The notes: generated by a model not told the origin, from the letters alone. A DNA stretch of 64,000 bases from Gymnothorax reevesii (GCA_029721435.1 CM056582.1:41002611-41066610), one strand, 5' to 3'. Shown: positions 23,806-36,019, numbered from the stretch's first letter. Made by a program: numbers and translations.

Positions 23806-25012
23806 TATGGAGAAGAGTCTTTCTCCCCATTTCTCCCACCCTCTCCAGCTAAACTCCCTTATTTATCCCCATCAATCCCACCCTGTCCACCATAACTTCC
23901 TTATTTCTCCCCATCTCTCCCATCCTCTCCACCATAATTCCCTTCTTTCTCCCGATCTCTCCCACCCTCTCCACCATAACTCCCTTATTTCTCCCCATCT
24001 GCCCCACTCTCTCCACCATAACTCCCTTATTTCTCCCCATCACCCCCACTCTCTCCACCATAACACCCTGATCTCTCCCCATCTCTCCCACCCTGTCCAC
24101 CATAACTAACTTCCTTATTTCTCCCCATCACTCCCACCCTCTCCACCATAACACCCTGACTTCTCCCCATGTCTCCCACCCACTCCACCTTAACTCCCTT
24201 ATTTCTCCCCATCACCCCCACTCTCTCCACCATAACACCCTGATTTCTCCCCATCTCTCCCACCCTCTCCACGGTGACTCTCTTATTTCCCCCATCACTC
24301 CCACCCTCTCCACCATAACTCCCTTATTTCTCCCCATCTCTCCTTTATTTTTCCCCATCACTCCCACATTTTCCACGATAACACCCTAATTTCTCCCCAT
24401 GTCTCCCACCCTCTCCACCATAACACCCTAATTTCTCCCCATGTCTCCCACCCACTCAACCTTAACTCCCTTATTTCCCCCATCACCCCCACTCTCTCCA
24501 CCATAACACCCTGATTTCTTCCCATTTCTCCCACCCTCTCCACTGTGACTCCCTTATTTCTCCCCATCAACCCCACCCTCTCCGCCATAACTCCCTTATT
24601 TCTCCCTAGCACCCCACTCTCTCTACCATAACTGCCTGATTTCTCCTCATCTCTCCCACCCTCTCCATCGTAATTCCCTTATTTGTCCCCATCTGCTCCA
24701 CTCTCTCCACCATAACTCCCTTATTTCTCCCCATCTATCCCACATTTTCCACGATAACTCCCTGATTTCTCCCCATGTCTCCCACCCTCTCTGCCATAAC
24801 TCCCTTATTTCTCCCCATCTGCCCCACGCTCTCCACCATAACTCCCGTATTTCTCCCCGTCACTCCCACCCTCTCCACGATAACTCCCTTATTTCTCCCT
24901 ATCTCTCCCACCCTCTCCACTATAACTCCCTTATTTCTCCCATTCTCCCCCTCCCTCTCCACTGTAACTCCCTTATTTTTTCCTATGAACCCCTCCTTTC
25001 CCATGGTTCCAT
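23806..25012. repeat. Minisatellite, 42-bp unit, about 28 copies
   Basis: The unit is built from CTCCCTTATTTCTCCCCATC followed by TCTCCCACCCTCTCCACCAT, with frequent small variants. Because 42 is a multiple of three, long open frames appear on both strands: Pro/Ser/Thr-rich forward, and Gly/Arg/Val-rich reverse with a 14-residue period. I see no start context, splice site or flanking exon that would make either frame a gene. Confidence 0.93.
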
Positions 25013-26394
25013 CTCCAGAGCAGGTTCTATAATATTCCTGTGCAAAATAACCCCAAAGAGAAATGTTTAAAGTCACAGTCTTCTGCTAAAATATGCCATT
25101 CACCCTCTGTATTATATGCACTGTGGCTTGGGGCAGTTATATCCGGGATCTCAGAAATCCTGAATAAATTTTTCATTTGTCCACCGTAATGCATGCCACT
25201 ACAGTCTGCCAGTACCGTCACCAGAACTGAAAATTGGGTTTGCTCGGAACATCCCTTTAAAACAATTATTAGGCCCGTATTCAGAAGCGACACTCACACT
25301 AATTAAGTGTGAGTACTAAAACTTAGTTAGTGTCAGGTTATACTTAATGAGTCAGAGGTTGTCCTAACACTCACTTGCTTTAAGGGAGCTCACTCACACT
25401 GAAAATAGCGTCTTTTACTGAGTGAAGGTAGAGTGCAGGGAACACCTCCCTAGAGCCGCACTAACTTGCGCCGATATTTCGTTGTCATGGCTTTCAGGTG
25501 GTTACAAACATTAGAAACTCTGGATCATTTACAGCCACGTGCTCGACGCAATCGCAACTATGCAAATTTTAAATCTAAAGATGATAACGATGCCGGTAAC
25601 TTACTGACCGCCTGGTTTCAGTGTTTACGAACTGCACTGTGGTGTACTCGAGGTTAGCATTTGTGTACCCACCAGTAGCTACTGGTGAACTGGCAATTGG
25701 GGAAGCTCAAAACCATTCCTTAAAAATAATGATTGGATATGACCTTTTTTTCGATCATTTAATAAAATTTTATTTAGGCCTACTTGAACTCCAAAAATCC
25801 AAAGGATTATCATGTGTCGCCAGTTCTACTTGTTAAGTTAGAACGAGCATTGAAAATTATTGCCCTGTTTGCAATTCAGTTAAATTACCATTGCAGAAAC
25901 TCCGAAAACTCTCAACATTATCAGGTGTGGCCAGTTTTCATTAATGACGCATCTCTGTCAACTCTCACGCATTCGGATTTCTCGCGCTTTTCTTTACTCG
26001 TGGGTTGGAAAATTCTGGCCCAACTGGCTCGTGGGGCGCGTGGGGATTGGTCTGCGAGGCTCATGTAGCTGTAAGTCGCGAGAATCCATTCTTTTCTACA
26101 TTCTTAATTGCTGCATGTAGAGGGTAATGTCTGGAATGTTTCACAGCTTGTGGCTTAGTGAGCCTCGCGGGCTGTCCTGCGCCTTTCGCGAGCCAAGTGA
26201 CCACAGAATTTGTGAAGACTTGCTGATATTTTACGTCATCATTTGCGTGCTAAAGAAATGCCTCAATTTTGTGAAGCAATGTGTAACAACGCTATCAAAA
26301 ATAAATGTGTTTGTCTTTTTACCGATTTGTCTGAGAAACTTTCTAATCAAGAAAAGTAAACTGCGACAGGTTTAGGTCATTCAGCACTGAAGGG

Positions 26395-28673
26395 CAGTGG
26401 CGGTTCTAGACAAATTTTACTGGGGGGGCCCAGGTGGGGCCAGTGTGTAATCAGAGGGGCACATTAAAAACAACAATGATGGCCCTAGACATGGGCCTGC
26501 AGCAGAGATGTGCTGCAACACCACTCACTCCCTGGCTCACTAAACTTTCATGTGTGAATAAAGGCAAAAAGCCCAAAAATATTTTAAAAAAGCAACAACA
26601 ACGATATTAAAACATTAAAAACTTCTATTTTGCTTTAGCCTATAAAATCATGCTGAAGATTTGTTCATGAAGAAAAAATGCATTGACTGATGGCCATCAA
26701 AAATGGAAAATAAAATACAACATATTGTGTGAAGTATCAGACAAATCAAATGGCTTATGCCCTTATGAATGGGCGACTCCTTCTTAGAAAACAAAACTCC
26801 TCATCTGTTATTGGGCCTATCAGAACCACAGCACACAAGTAACATTTGTACAAACTCCTCTGTATTCATGGCCACTGACTTGGGAGTCCAGTCTTCACAC
26901 TTATTTACAAAATATGCTGCCAGTGCCTGAATACACAGCAGCTCACACAGGTGTGCATGTCATGCTGACTTTAATTAGTGACAGACAGAGCAACTTAGAA
27001 GGATCTGGTAATTGAGGAGTGATAGTTCTTCCAACATAAATCAAAATGACAAATATACAGTAGGCTCTCTGTGGATTGAAGCTAGTTTTGAAAAGGTGTT
27101 TATTCATACAAATGGGGGCCGCCAAGCCAATGTTGACATGGAGATTTAAAAAGATTTTTGAAGTATGTATTATGATTGGTCATTATAAGCGGAAACTCAT
27201 TGTAATATATTGCTAAACTGTAAAAATGTAAATAATTATGTATATATTTATGATATATTGAAATTAATACATTGAAACTAATTAATACTATTGTTGTCAT
27301 TCCGTGACAATTTGCCTCTTGTAATTCCGTGACATTGAATTTTTTAAATTTCTTGCCCATAAAGCAGAGTTAAAGTCAATATTTGTTTCTATAACTTACA
27401 GTATTAACAAAAAACACCTTAAATATGAACATACTGAAGTTTCATAGCTTAACTATGATAGGAACATCACTTTCTGGATAGTTAAACACAACATTAAAAA
27501 AACCACGTCAATTTTGTGTAATTCCGTGACGGAGTAGTTTTTGCTTGTTTCTTCAATGAAAATTTCTCAAAAAAATATATTTTCAGTTAATAATATTAAA
27601 GAACAAGTTAATACCTTCAATATGACATATCATACTTGATTTTATCTTATTTGGTTGTAGAGTTACAACCCAAAATGTAATGGGACTGTAATTCCGTGAC
27701 AGCTTGGCAGCCCCCAAATGTAACAAAATAGTACTAACAAAACAACTGGTGCTAGTTACTGTAATGAAATGAAATAATGAAATCAACACACACACACATA
27801 TATATATATACCCTCCACTCTCTCAGACACAATAATCTGCCATTTCCATTTATGGAAGCCAATATTACAGTGGAGTGATTGATTGAAAATATTAATTGGA
27901 AAAATGCTGCGGTCAACTGAAATATAATTATAGGTTTGTGAATTGCACTGATACTAGGCAAATATTGCCATATAAATGATTTATTTGTTTTCCTGTTATT
28001 CCATTTTTAAAAAAAATAAATGGCGATATCCCTTCCTCGTTTCATGACAGTCTTAGAAAAAAAAAAAAGTACAGCGGTGCATACATCTCATTCCACGAAT
28101 AACAATCCCTATTTCGCACGGGCAGATAGGCTACTGTTGATTAATTTTCTTCGTAGCATATTATTTTAAAAAATGGAACAGCCTAGTTAAATGAGGTTAG
28201 TGGTTAACGTCACACCATCGTGTGGAACTTTTCATAAGTACTTTGCCGATTGTGATTCGTAACGTAATTCTAAGACACATTTACAAACTTGACAATAAAC
28301 TTTCGTTGCTGGAATGGGGAACAACAGTAACAGGGCCACGTCTACAACAAATTACTTTTTAAGGTGCAGTCGTATAGCTTACTTTCGTCTCTTGCAACAG
28401 GTTGCTTTTACTGGTTGCCGCGCACATATTCAAATCCAAGCCAACGTATTGAGATCAGTGAAAGCAAACGCAGGTAGCCAGCACACTTTGGTGCGTCGCT
28501 CTAATCAGTCCGTGTAGAATGTTGAGTGACATTAGGTCCGGTGTTGGCGCTAGCGCATATCATCGTAAAAAAATATAGAGTATAATTCATTCAGCACAGG
28601 GGCCAGCAAGGGGGCACAGGACATCGGCGGGGGGGCACAGGCCTCTGTAGGCCCCCGTGTAAAACCGCCACTG
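26395..28673. mobile_element. hAT element, 2279 bp, nested in the 3.6-kb transposon
   Basis: The ends are CAGTGGCGGTTCTAGAC and the reverse complement of CAGTGGCGGTTTTACAC, hAT-type termini starting CAGTGGCGG. The flanking 8-mers CTGAAGGG and CTTAAGGG agree at seven of eight bases, so it is an older insertion. Just inside both ends are G-rich runs with 'GGGGGGGC' and 'GGGGCC'. The interior is AT-rich with no transposase frame. The motif ATTCCGTGAC recurs four times at 27299-27700. Confidence 0.85.
27786..27810. repeat. CA/TA microsatellite
   Basis: A short run of CA units passes directly into TA units inside the hAT element. It is an ordinary dinucleotide repeat. Confidence 0.9.
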
Positions 28674-29383
28674 CTTAAGGGTGAGGATTGAGCGTCCCTT
28701 TGCAGCAGCCGACGCATCGCCTGCGGTACCCAGTTCCTACTACTGTCAGTTATGCTCGAGTGGCGTTTATGAATAGTAATTGGCGAGGAGTGGGACCGCT
28801 CTCTCAGTTAGTGGTCAGTCAATCTCTTTCTCACACTCCAGTTACATTTCAATCGTACTCACTATATGGTGAGTGGAGGGTGTGTGTGAGTGTCGTTTCT
28901 GAATACGGGCCTAAGTCTTGACTTGTTCTGCATCATTTTTCCAAATTAACTGTATATCCACTTCGAAAACACTCCACACTGTCAGATGTTGCTAGTTCCC
29001 CTCGTTAAGGTATAACAACAGCCATTCATTTGAACACACAATTTGGTGCACTTCAATTAGCCTTATTCAGTATTTTGCAAATCTTCATAAGTTGAGATAT
29101 TTTCAAATCTTCATAAGTTGACATAATTTAAGCATTTTAAATGGTCATGAATGGCAGGTTAGGTCACCTGAATTGTTAGAGAAAGTAGCGTGGAAGTTCC
29201 ATTCCAGTTAACCTTCCGTCGCGTATCAGGCTTTTTATGAGTAAATTAATTATTTTCCTGAATGGAATTTTGGTCATTATTTAGTTGTCCTAAGATCACA
29301 TTAAAAAAGAAACTGTGTCTTTATTTGCCATATATAATAATCGGAAGACATGCAAACAATGGAAAATGATTAAGAAAAAGTCA

Positions 29384-29431
29384 GGGCTAATAATTGCTAA
29401 GGGACGTTCTGTGCAAACCCAATTTTCATTT
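29384..29431 (-). repeat. Inverted copy of the block at 25229-25271
   Basis: On the minus strand this reads GAAAATTGGGTTTGC, then GAACGTCCCTT, then CAATTATTAG. On the plus strand 25229-25271 has the same order: GAAAATTGGGTTTGC, GAACATCCCTT, CAATTATTAG. The two copies face each other across about 4.1 kb. They may be ends of a larger, older element into which the 3.6-kb transposon inserted. Confidence 0.55.
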
Positions 29432-29639
29432 TTGGCTACACCACAGCAGTGTGTATGTGTTTGTGAGCATATGTTACTGCGCATGCGCGTGCGCGAGTGT
29501 GGGAACACACGCTTATTACTTTAAAAAGTAAGAAATACTCAGATCCCCCACCACAGGGTGGCTAATATCTGACCCGGAAAGAAAAGTGGTGAAGGGACAA
29601 ACAGAAGGACAACAGGATGGAGAGTATTAAAGTATGAAA

Positions 29640-29830
29640 AGGCATATCTGCACAATAAGATGCATCCATATATGAAATTTCATAAAGGAATACTGAACAA
29701 ATTTAGTTCTGGCCCAAGAAAAGAAGCATGACGGACGGATGGACTGGATGCAGGAGGACAATACTCATTCCTGTATCCCCATCCACTCCATGGCAGGGGA
29801 CACAAAGCTGGAGCAGCAGCCACTATTCAT
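29640..29830. repeat. Possible member of the GGACGG repeat family
   Basis: This has 'ATATATGAAATTTCATAAAG', then 'TCTGGCCCAAG', then 'GACGGACGGATGGAC', and a 'GCAGGGGACA' end. The order resembles the copy at 52430-52630. The match is partial. Confidence 0.35.
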
Positions 29831-30038
29831 TTTTCATAGATAAATACATGAGAATTTTCACAATATACAGTATACAAGTCCTCCACGGTTACACAGAGAC
29901 AAATCAGGTTGGGTGGTGTCTATTCACTATTTGTATGTTTTCTTACAGTAGAATGCAAACCAGGAAAAATTGAGAAAAATATTTTTAAATGGCAAATTTT
30001 AGTTTGAGATCTGTGTACAAATGAAAGCATTCTGCGGT

Positions 30039-30310
30039 GCTGCAAAAAAGTATTTGCCCCCTTCACGCTTACATGTTTCAGATCATCAAGTTAAGTTTAA
30101 TATTTGACAAAGATAACCAGAGTAAACACAAAATGTAGTTTTAAAATGATATGTTGAAGGAGAAAAGTTAACCAATACTACCTAGCCCAATTTGAAAAAG
30201 TATTTTTCACTCCTTAGTTTCTACCTAAACCAGTCAAATGAATTTAATTGACAATTGGGTTCTATTTCAGAAGACAAACCCAGGCATGATTTTGCAGGAG
30301 TCTCTCAGAG
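30039..30310. mobile_element. DNA-transposon terminal fragment
   Basis: The stretch starting CAAAAAAGTATTTGCCCCCT and running through 'GTTTCAGATCATCAA' and 'GATAACCAGAGTAAACACAAA' is a terminal sequence I associate with a widespread fish DNA transposon. A partly inverted 'TTTGAAAAAGTATTTTTCACT' follows inside. No other end or transposase is visible. Confidence 0.45.
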
Positions 30311-30352
30311 CAATGGAAGGTTCAATGCTGCAGTCTATTGCTTTCCCCATCC

Positions 30353-30354
30353 AG

Positions 30355-30386
<32 letters not shown>

Positions 30387-30401
30387 GCACGCACGCACGC
30401 A
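30353..30401. repeat. CA / CGCA microsatellite
   Basis: A run of CA dinucleotides is followed by several CGCA units and then an A-rich stretch. Forward frames through it are Thr/His-rich artefacts. Confidence 0.9.
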
Positions 30402-31267
30402 TAAACAAAAAAAAAAGTGGCAAAGCCATTGTGCCCGCTTGGCCAAACATGGTCAAAATTGAACTTGGCCTAGATTTCCATCCCATATACACGCATATAA
30501 AAATTGAAAAGTATCTGTGAAAAGCTGAAGGCGCTATAGTTCTGACAAGGCAAAATATTTACGGACGCACTACAGACCTCCACAAAGGCATCGAACCACA
30601 CCACTGGCCTAGAGGCCAAGCGGGCTAAAAATGATACCTAGCGATGCCTGCTGAGGTGTGATTTTGTGAATTTGCTTGCTGTTACGCACTGAAATAGGAA
30701 AAAGGAAACCTACTGCAGATAATCCTTTAAAATCTCAGAATGTCTTTGGGGAAAATTAATACAACAAGCATCCTATCAGGTAGTATGGCTTTAGGCTGAT
30801 AAAAGTCTGACAGTTTATATATGGCAAAGAATCACAGAGCTGATAGGAAAACAATAGCCATAATATGCTCCTGTTCACTCACACGTTCCCTGATTCACCC
30901 CCCTCCATTCCTCTCCAGAACATTCCAGCTCTGGTTGCATTCACCCAGTCTTTGTTTCTCACGGTCAAGCAGTTTAAATTCAATATCAAATCCAAAAACA
31001 ACTAATGGGGAAAACAAGTAACTAAATTTATGGAGGCAATTACATTGTCCCATGTTGTTAAGGGCGTTTTCAAACCTTTTAGTGAAAATTATCATTCTGA
31101 AAATGTGTTTTTTGTTCAGTATTCCTTCTGCCTTCGTCGAATTCTACATTTTGAAGCTGACCCTCACTTCCATTACTGTAACCAGATTATGATATTAACC
31201 CTACTTCCCAATGACTGGTGGGGCCTTCAGAGGGAGAGGTGGAAAATTACAATGAACAACCCATCAG

Positions 31268-33416
31268 CAGACCTGCCAACCTTGAAGAAAATTTATGAGT
31301 ACAACCTGACCCGCACCCCCCCCCCCCCTCATCACCTCCCACCCTACTGGTAAATAAAATTGCATAGAGATACAATTTACTTCAAACAGCCAGCGAATTT
31401 TTTTGTCAGAAGAGCAGTAAAAATGAATTTGAAATGTAGTACTTTGCTTTTCTTAGTTACACATAAAATAACTGCGTAATCCATAGACAATAATAACTGA
31501 AAATGTTGCCAGAAAAGCAAGTCAACAGAGGACATTCATTGCAAATCAATCAATTAATTAATTCAATAAATGGGCAAAAATATCAAAACAAATACAATTT
31601 GCCAGGCATTAAACACTTGCACTGTTTAACTTTCCATCATTCTCATCTTATGGCCCTTTTCCACTACGCGGTACCGGCTCTACTCTACTCGCCTCTTTTG
31701 CTTTTCCATTAGAAAAAAGTACCAACTGGTACCACCTTTTCTGGTACCTGCTCTCCCGGGGTTCCAAAAAAGCCAACCGGGTACTAGGAACTAAAAAGTG
31801 ATGTGACACACTAAGGCCTACTGATTGTCAGAGTATATCGTCACTGCGAAAGACGACTCTGTCGTCGACCTCTCATTCAAGTTAGATTGAGGAGTTTTAA
31901 TAATCAGTTATAATAATCATAGAATTATACCGTTATAGACATCTTGTTCGATACACTGTGCGTTGCCTTACCTTTCAAACACGGTTTCGCTTATTCATCA
32001 AAGCTACATTCAGGAAATGTGTTTCTCTTTGCTTGTGGCCCGTTCATGGCGAAATTAAGTGACGGTCTTGTGTCCAATTATGTTCCCTAACTAATTCCCC
32101 TTCAGAAAGTTCTGCTATCAAGCCTCGTTTTAATAAAATCGCACAGAAAAAAAAACATGACGGATGTCAACGAATCATTTTTCTCTTCAAGTTATCACAA
32201 ATGAGATGACGCATAAGCGATTAATTCTGATGGCTGCCACGTCCTGCGATTTGCAACGAGGAACTCTGCTCTGCAATGATCACTTAATTATCCCATACTT
32301 CAACAATTCATTTGTTTTGCCGTGAACTTTAGAGTGAAATATACATTCGCTTTCCATGCCTTTTACGGATTTCACTGCGTTGCGTAGTGGGGTGGCACGC
32401 AATTTTACGGGCAACTGAATTGGACACGACAATGTCAAATAGAAAATGCAATTCAATTCAGAAAATACAATACCGGATTTGAACACAAAAATCTTTAACA
32501 AAATCGATGGAATAAATGTAAACTTGATATAACTGTAGCTACATTGTGTGTCGTATTGAGGATGACATCGCAGAAGTTTCGTGCTGCGCCACTATGATGA
32601 CCAGCTTCACAGAGGCAGTACTATCCACTCAACGAAAACAACCTCCCAGAAAAATATCCGGTACCGAGTAGAGTAGCGTAGAGCCCGCACCAAGTAGTGG
32701 AAAAGCGCCATTAGTGGTGCATTTGAAACAGCGTATCAAACGCTGCCTTTGGAGGCAATCATGTGGAACATTAAACAGAATGTCAGAAAGCCTTTTGCGA
32801 ACTTCGTTATTACATTTCATTGTTTCAGGCCGTTTCACAGTATTTCTGCAAACACAAACCCAAATAAAAGCGAATATATCTCAAACTAAAGTAAATGGCG
32901 TTCACTTTTCGTGACTATGAGATTAATACGCAGTGAAACGGCATTATAATCGAACGTCAGCTCTTCAAGCAGCGCCATGTATTCTACCGTAGGTATTCTA
33001 CTAATCAAAATACAGGATTCGCTGCATCCATAGTAGAATTTACCATTTCACCGATGTTTGAATTGGGTGTATTTTCAACATATGATGACCCAGAGGTGTG
33101 GCGAAGAGGGTTTGCAGCCTATAACTTGGGAACGAGACTAAACTCAAATCGAAGCGAGGTTTTTTCCGAGAGGGCCGTGGTTGGGAGGGAAGGTGAGGCA
33201 CACGCACTCTCTGATTGGTCGAAATATTTACGTTATGCATACGCACTTCTGCTCACCGGACATCAACTGATGAGTGTGTCAACTTAAACTGACGCTTAAA
33301 CTGAAACTGGAGAGATCCAGCGATATGCGTACTCAAATAGTCTCAACTCGTACCAGCGTACTTTGATGTCAAAATGCGTACGTTGTACGCAAAATGCGTA
33401 CATGTTGGCAGGTCTG
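31268..33416. mobile_element. 2.1-kb transposon with CAGACCTGCCAAC ends
   Basis: The left end starts CAGACCTGCCAAC and the right end is the reverse complement of CAGACCTGCCAAC, a perfect 13-bp inverted repeat. The 6-bp sequence CATCAG directly flanks both ends (31262-31267 and 33417-33422). The right arm contains repeated 'AATGCGTAC' motifs. It contains the element at 31651-32711 and no transposase frame. The CAG start suggests hAT, but a 6-bp duplication is shorter than usual for that group, so I leave the superfamily open. Confidence 0.65.
31651..32711. mobile_element. 1.06-kb element with TGGCCCTTTTCCACTAC ends
   Basis: The ends are TGGCCCTTTTCCACTACGCG and the reverse complement of TGGCGCTTTTCCACTACTTG, continuing into 'GGCTCTAC' and 'CTACTCG' on both sides. 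TTA directly flanks each end (31648-31650 and 32712-32714), as in PIF/Harbinger insertions. The interior (about 31815-32460) is collinear with the interior of the hAT element at 19435-20869. It has no transposase frame. Confidence 0.7.
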
Positions 33417-33950
33417 CATCAGATGGGGTGCTTGGCTCCCATTTTTGACCTAACATGTCTAACATGTCCAGGCACAGCATACGCCTTGAGACAAAATCGC
33501 ACCGCACCAAGTGAGGGGACAGCAAGAATCAGAATTGGCCCAAGGCTTCATTAACACCTCAGTGCGTGGGCAAGATGAAATTCTTTGCAAAGCTTCACTT
33601 ACATCTCGCCAATGCCATTATAACAATATTACATGCTGGTCATTAGGGTGTACATCGTAACTGAGAGGTAATTAATGAGCACACTCCCGCAAAAAGATGT
33701 GACCTAATAACTATGGCTATACCAGTCCAATATTCAGTTTGGGTATTGGTCCAATACTGGGCAAAAACTAAGAAGTGGCTTCGCAAATTTAACCAGACAA
33801 ACATGGTTCATTAACTTTCTTCCTTACATCTTCCAGAATTTCATTTGATCACTGCACAGTATACTGCTTGGTGAGACCTATCAGCCTACTTCACGTTGCT
33901 TAAAAGGTTTTGGTCTTATTTAAAACAAATATCAATAAATTTGGATAACT

Positions 33951-34070
33951 GGGGTGCGTTTCCCAAAAGTGTAGTTGCTAAGTACATTAGCAACTTACAT
34001 AGCGCATCCATTCACAGTCAGTGGGGCCAACTATGTAAGTTAGCATCTGTGATTTCGGGAAACGCACCCC
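33951..34070. repeat. 120-bp MITE, GGGGTGCGTTTCCC ends
   Basis: The left arm is GGGGTGCGTTTCCCAAAA and the right arm is the reverse complement of GGGGTGCGTTTCCCGAAA. Inside, a second inverted pair around 'GTAAGTT' and 'AACTTAC' lets the whole unit fold. It is non-coding and I see no clear target duplication. Confidence 0.75.
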
Positions 34071-35198
34071 TGGTTGATTATGTAACTAAGGGGGAATTGC
34101 TTTTTTTAAGTGGTGCAGGCTTTTTCTTTTCCTCCAAATGAATGAAATGATTGCTTAAAACTGTATTTTGTATATTACACAGGATGTCTTTGATATTAAA
34201 TCTTATTTGAGGTTTTGAAATGAAGGGCTCTAATTTCTTGGCACAGCGCTGCATAGTGTGGCGCACTGCACGCAGTGGTAATTTCATCCAGCGCAGCCCG
34301 CACAGTGGTTACTGGTGCAACTCCATGTGCAGCCGCTTTGGCAATTTGGTAGACAGACGTGCGCCGAGATGGGTGTGGTGGCGTAGTAGGGGGAGGTGTC
34401 ACATATTCATCAAGGCGCAGTGACAATTTCGTAGAAAAAGTCTCTGCTGGAGTTGCGCAAAAAGCTCGCCAGCTCCAGCCTGGTTTACATTCTGTGTAGT
34501 GGTAATTTGGATGATCGGCGCACAGTGCGCACACATCACCGAAACCTCGCAGGCAGGTTTCCACAATGTCAGGCACATGTCAATGCAATAAATAATTACA
34601 GGAAGCACTGTCTGAATAAGGACATAAATTATAGTATCTATATCGATTGTCCTGATGTCAGATTAATGGCGGTTGGCACGCGTAATGGAAACTTGATCTG
34701 GCTTTATCAATGCAGCTGAATCTGTGGTGCAAACTAACGACTTCACATCTTTCTCAGCCAACCACAAATTGCCTAATATATATATAAAATGCTTGCGTTC
34801 TATACTCAGTAAAGCCGCTTGCTAACTGGACGCAAAACAAATTTTTTGCACGACTGATTACAGTCAAAGTCAATGCAAAGACGCGATAGTCGGACAGGGT
34901 TTTAATATAGCTCAGTGTCCGAAAGTCATAAAAGTTCAAGTATTCCAGGAAAACTTGGCCATGTTTGTGTTCGACCTTCAGAAAATGCAAATTGATAGCT
35001 ATCGTTCTGTGTGCAAGCAGCTTAATACTAGGCTACTATTATTGTCACTAAGGTTTTATCCTTTTTAGTGGGGGAAAGGAATACAGCCTGATTGCTATGA
35101 TGTTGTACTGAGTTAAGATCACATATTGAAAATAAATGTGTTACGTATCTTGCATTGCTGTCCATGCATGTAAATCCCAAAATTTAAAGCAGCAACAG
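34071..35198. other. No gene recognised; CpG-richer patch
   Basis: The part at 34220-34580 is richer in CpG than its surroundings and holds a 126-codon minus-strand frame (34196-34576) rich in Ala, Thr and Pro. I recognise no domain in it. The rest, up to the BEL LTR, is AT-rich and featureless. Confidence 0.3.
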
Positions 35199-36001
35199 TA
35201 TAATAGAGGTGTAGGGACCTCTGAATTTCAGACTGCTGGGTAGAGTTAGGGCGATACAGACTGGATTCTTTATTTACCCATGGGCCTTCTTATTAAGAAA
35301 GTGGGGGCATGAGAATATGGATGTGGGTGTGTGGTCTACAGGAAACATAAAAGGAAAAACATTACAGTACCTGAATGCATCATGATAACAATGTATGCAA
35401 GTTAATTAAATGACATAAATTCTCATCTTCACAGTATCATTAGCTGCTATTTTAGTTTAACTGAAGAACACAGGTTCACAATAATCAAAGGCTACAAACA
35501 GTAGCATGCAGTGTAATATTTGTAACACATTGGCTATTGGAAGAGAGCATTAACATCAATAGTCTTTCATCAATGGAATAACTGATAGTATGAAGTATGA
35601 ACAAGGTGCATAACTTCATAATTAACATAAACACATAGGCAATTTTCACTGCTAAGTTACACATATGCGGTCATTTACGTTGACAGCAACCTAGCCGAAC
35701 TAGCCGCTAAATGACGAATAAACTGCTAAATTAATACTGCCGTTAAACCACGAGCTCCCGACACACTTGGTGATTCCAGCGAAATGATAACTAACAATCA
35801 CCAACACTAACATAACAATCGCTATAAGTACTTACATTGTACTCATTTACGCACGATAATTGCAATCACAGCAGAGCGACGAAATTCTGACGGTTTCCTC
35901 ATAGCTCAGGCAGTACTAAACAAGAAGCACAGCACGAATGCGTGCGAGGAGTGACGTCATCACCTGATCCGCGCAGCATGACCAACAGGCTTTCTCACAC
36001 A
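35199..36001 (-). repeat. 3' LTR of the BEL/Pao element (803 bp)
   Basis: On the minus strand it starts TGTGTGAGAAAGCC directly after a G-rich polypurine tract and ends in CTACACCTCTATTATA. Its left 150 bases match the 5' LTR remnant at 42146-42340, except that this copy lacks about 40 bases near 35265 that the 5' LTR has. The outer boundary is inferred from the polypurine tract because the other LTR is incomplete. Confidence 0.8.
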
Positions 36002-36018
36002 GCCGCCCCCAAATGTCT
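36002..36018 (-). promoter_or_regulatory. Polypurine tract of the BEL/Pao element
   Basis: On the minus strand the sequence ATTTGGGGGCGGC lies immediately before the TGTGTGAG start of the 3' LTR. It follows directly after the integrase stop codon at 36020-36022. A G-rich run here is where plus-strand DNA synthesis is primed in LTR retrotransposons. Confidence 0.6.
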
Positions 36019-36019
36019 G

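Larger units (their letters stand above)
25272..28911. mobile_element. 3.6-kb transposon with GGCCCGTATTCAGAA ends
   Basis: The left end reads GGCCCGTATTCAGAAGCGAC and the right end is the reverse complement of GGCCCGTATTCAGAAACGAC, continuing into ACTCACAC on both sides. TA flanks each end. Read outward, TTA and TAA form part of a palindrome, so the target duplication could be TA only. Without the hAT insertion at 26395-28673 it would be about 1.4 kb. Short frames near 25466 and 28688 could be transposase remnants, but I do not recognise them. It is a Harbinger- or mariner-type candidate. Confidence 0.7.

Noticed and set aside
23806..25012. CRISPR-like array
   Set aside because: Units are contiguous without unique spacers and vary in sequence. 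The setting is eukaryotic.
23807..25076. Several 80-113 codon frames on both strands
   Set aside because: They are translations of the 42-bp minisatellite, whose period is a multiple of three.
34196..34576. 126-codon minus-strand frame as an exon
   Set aside because: Ala/Thr/Pro-rich in a CpG-richer patch. No family recognised and no splice sites that convince.
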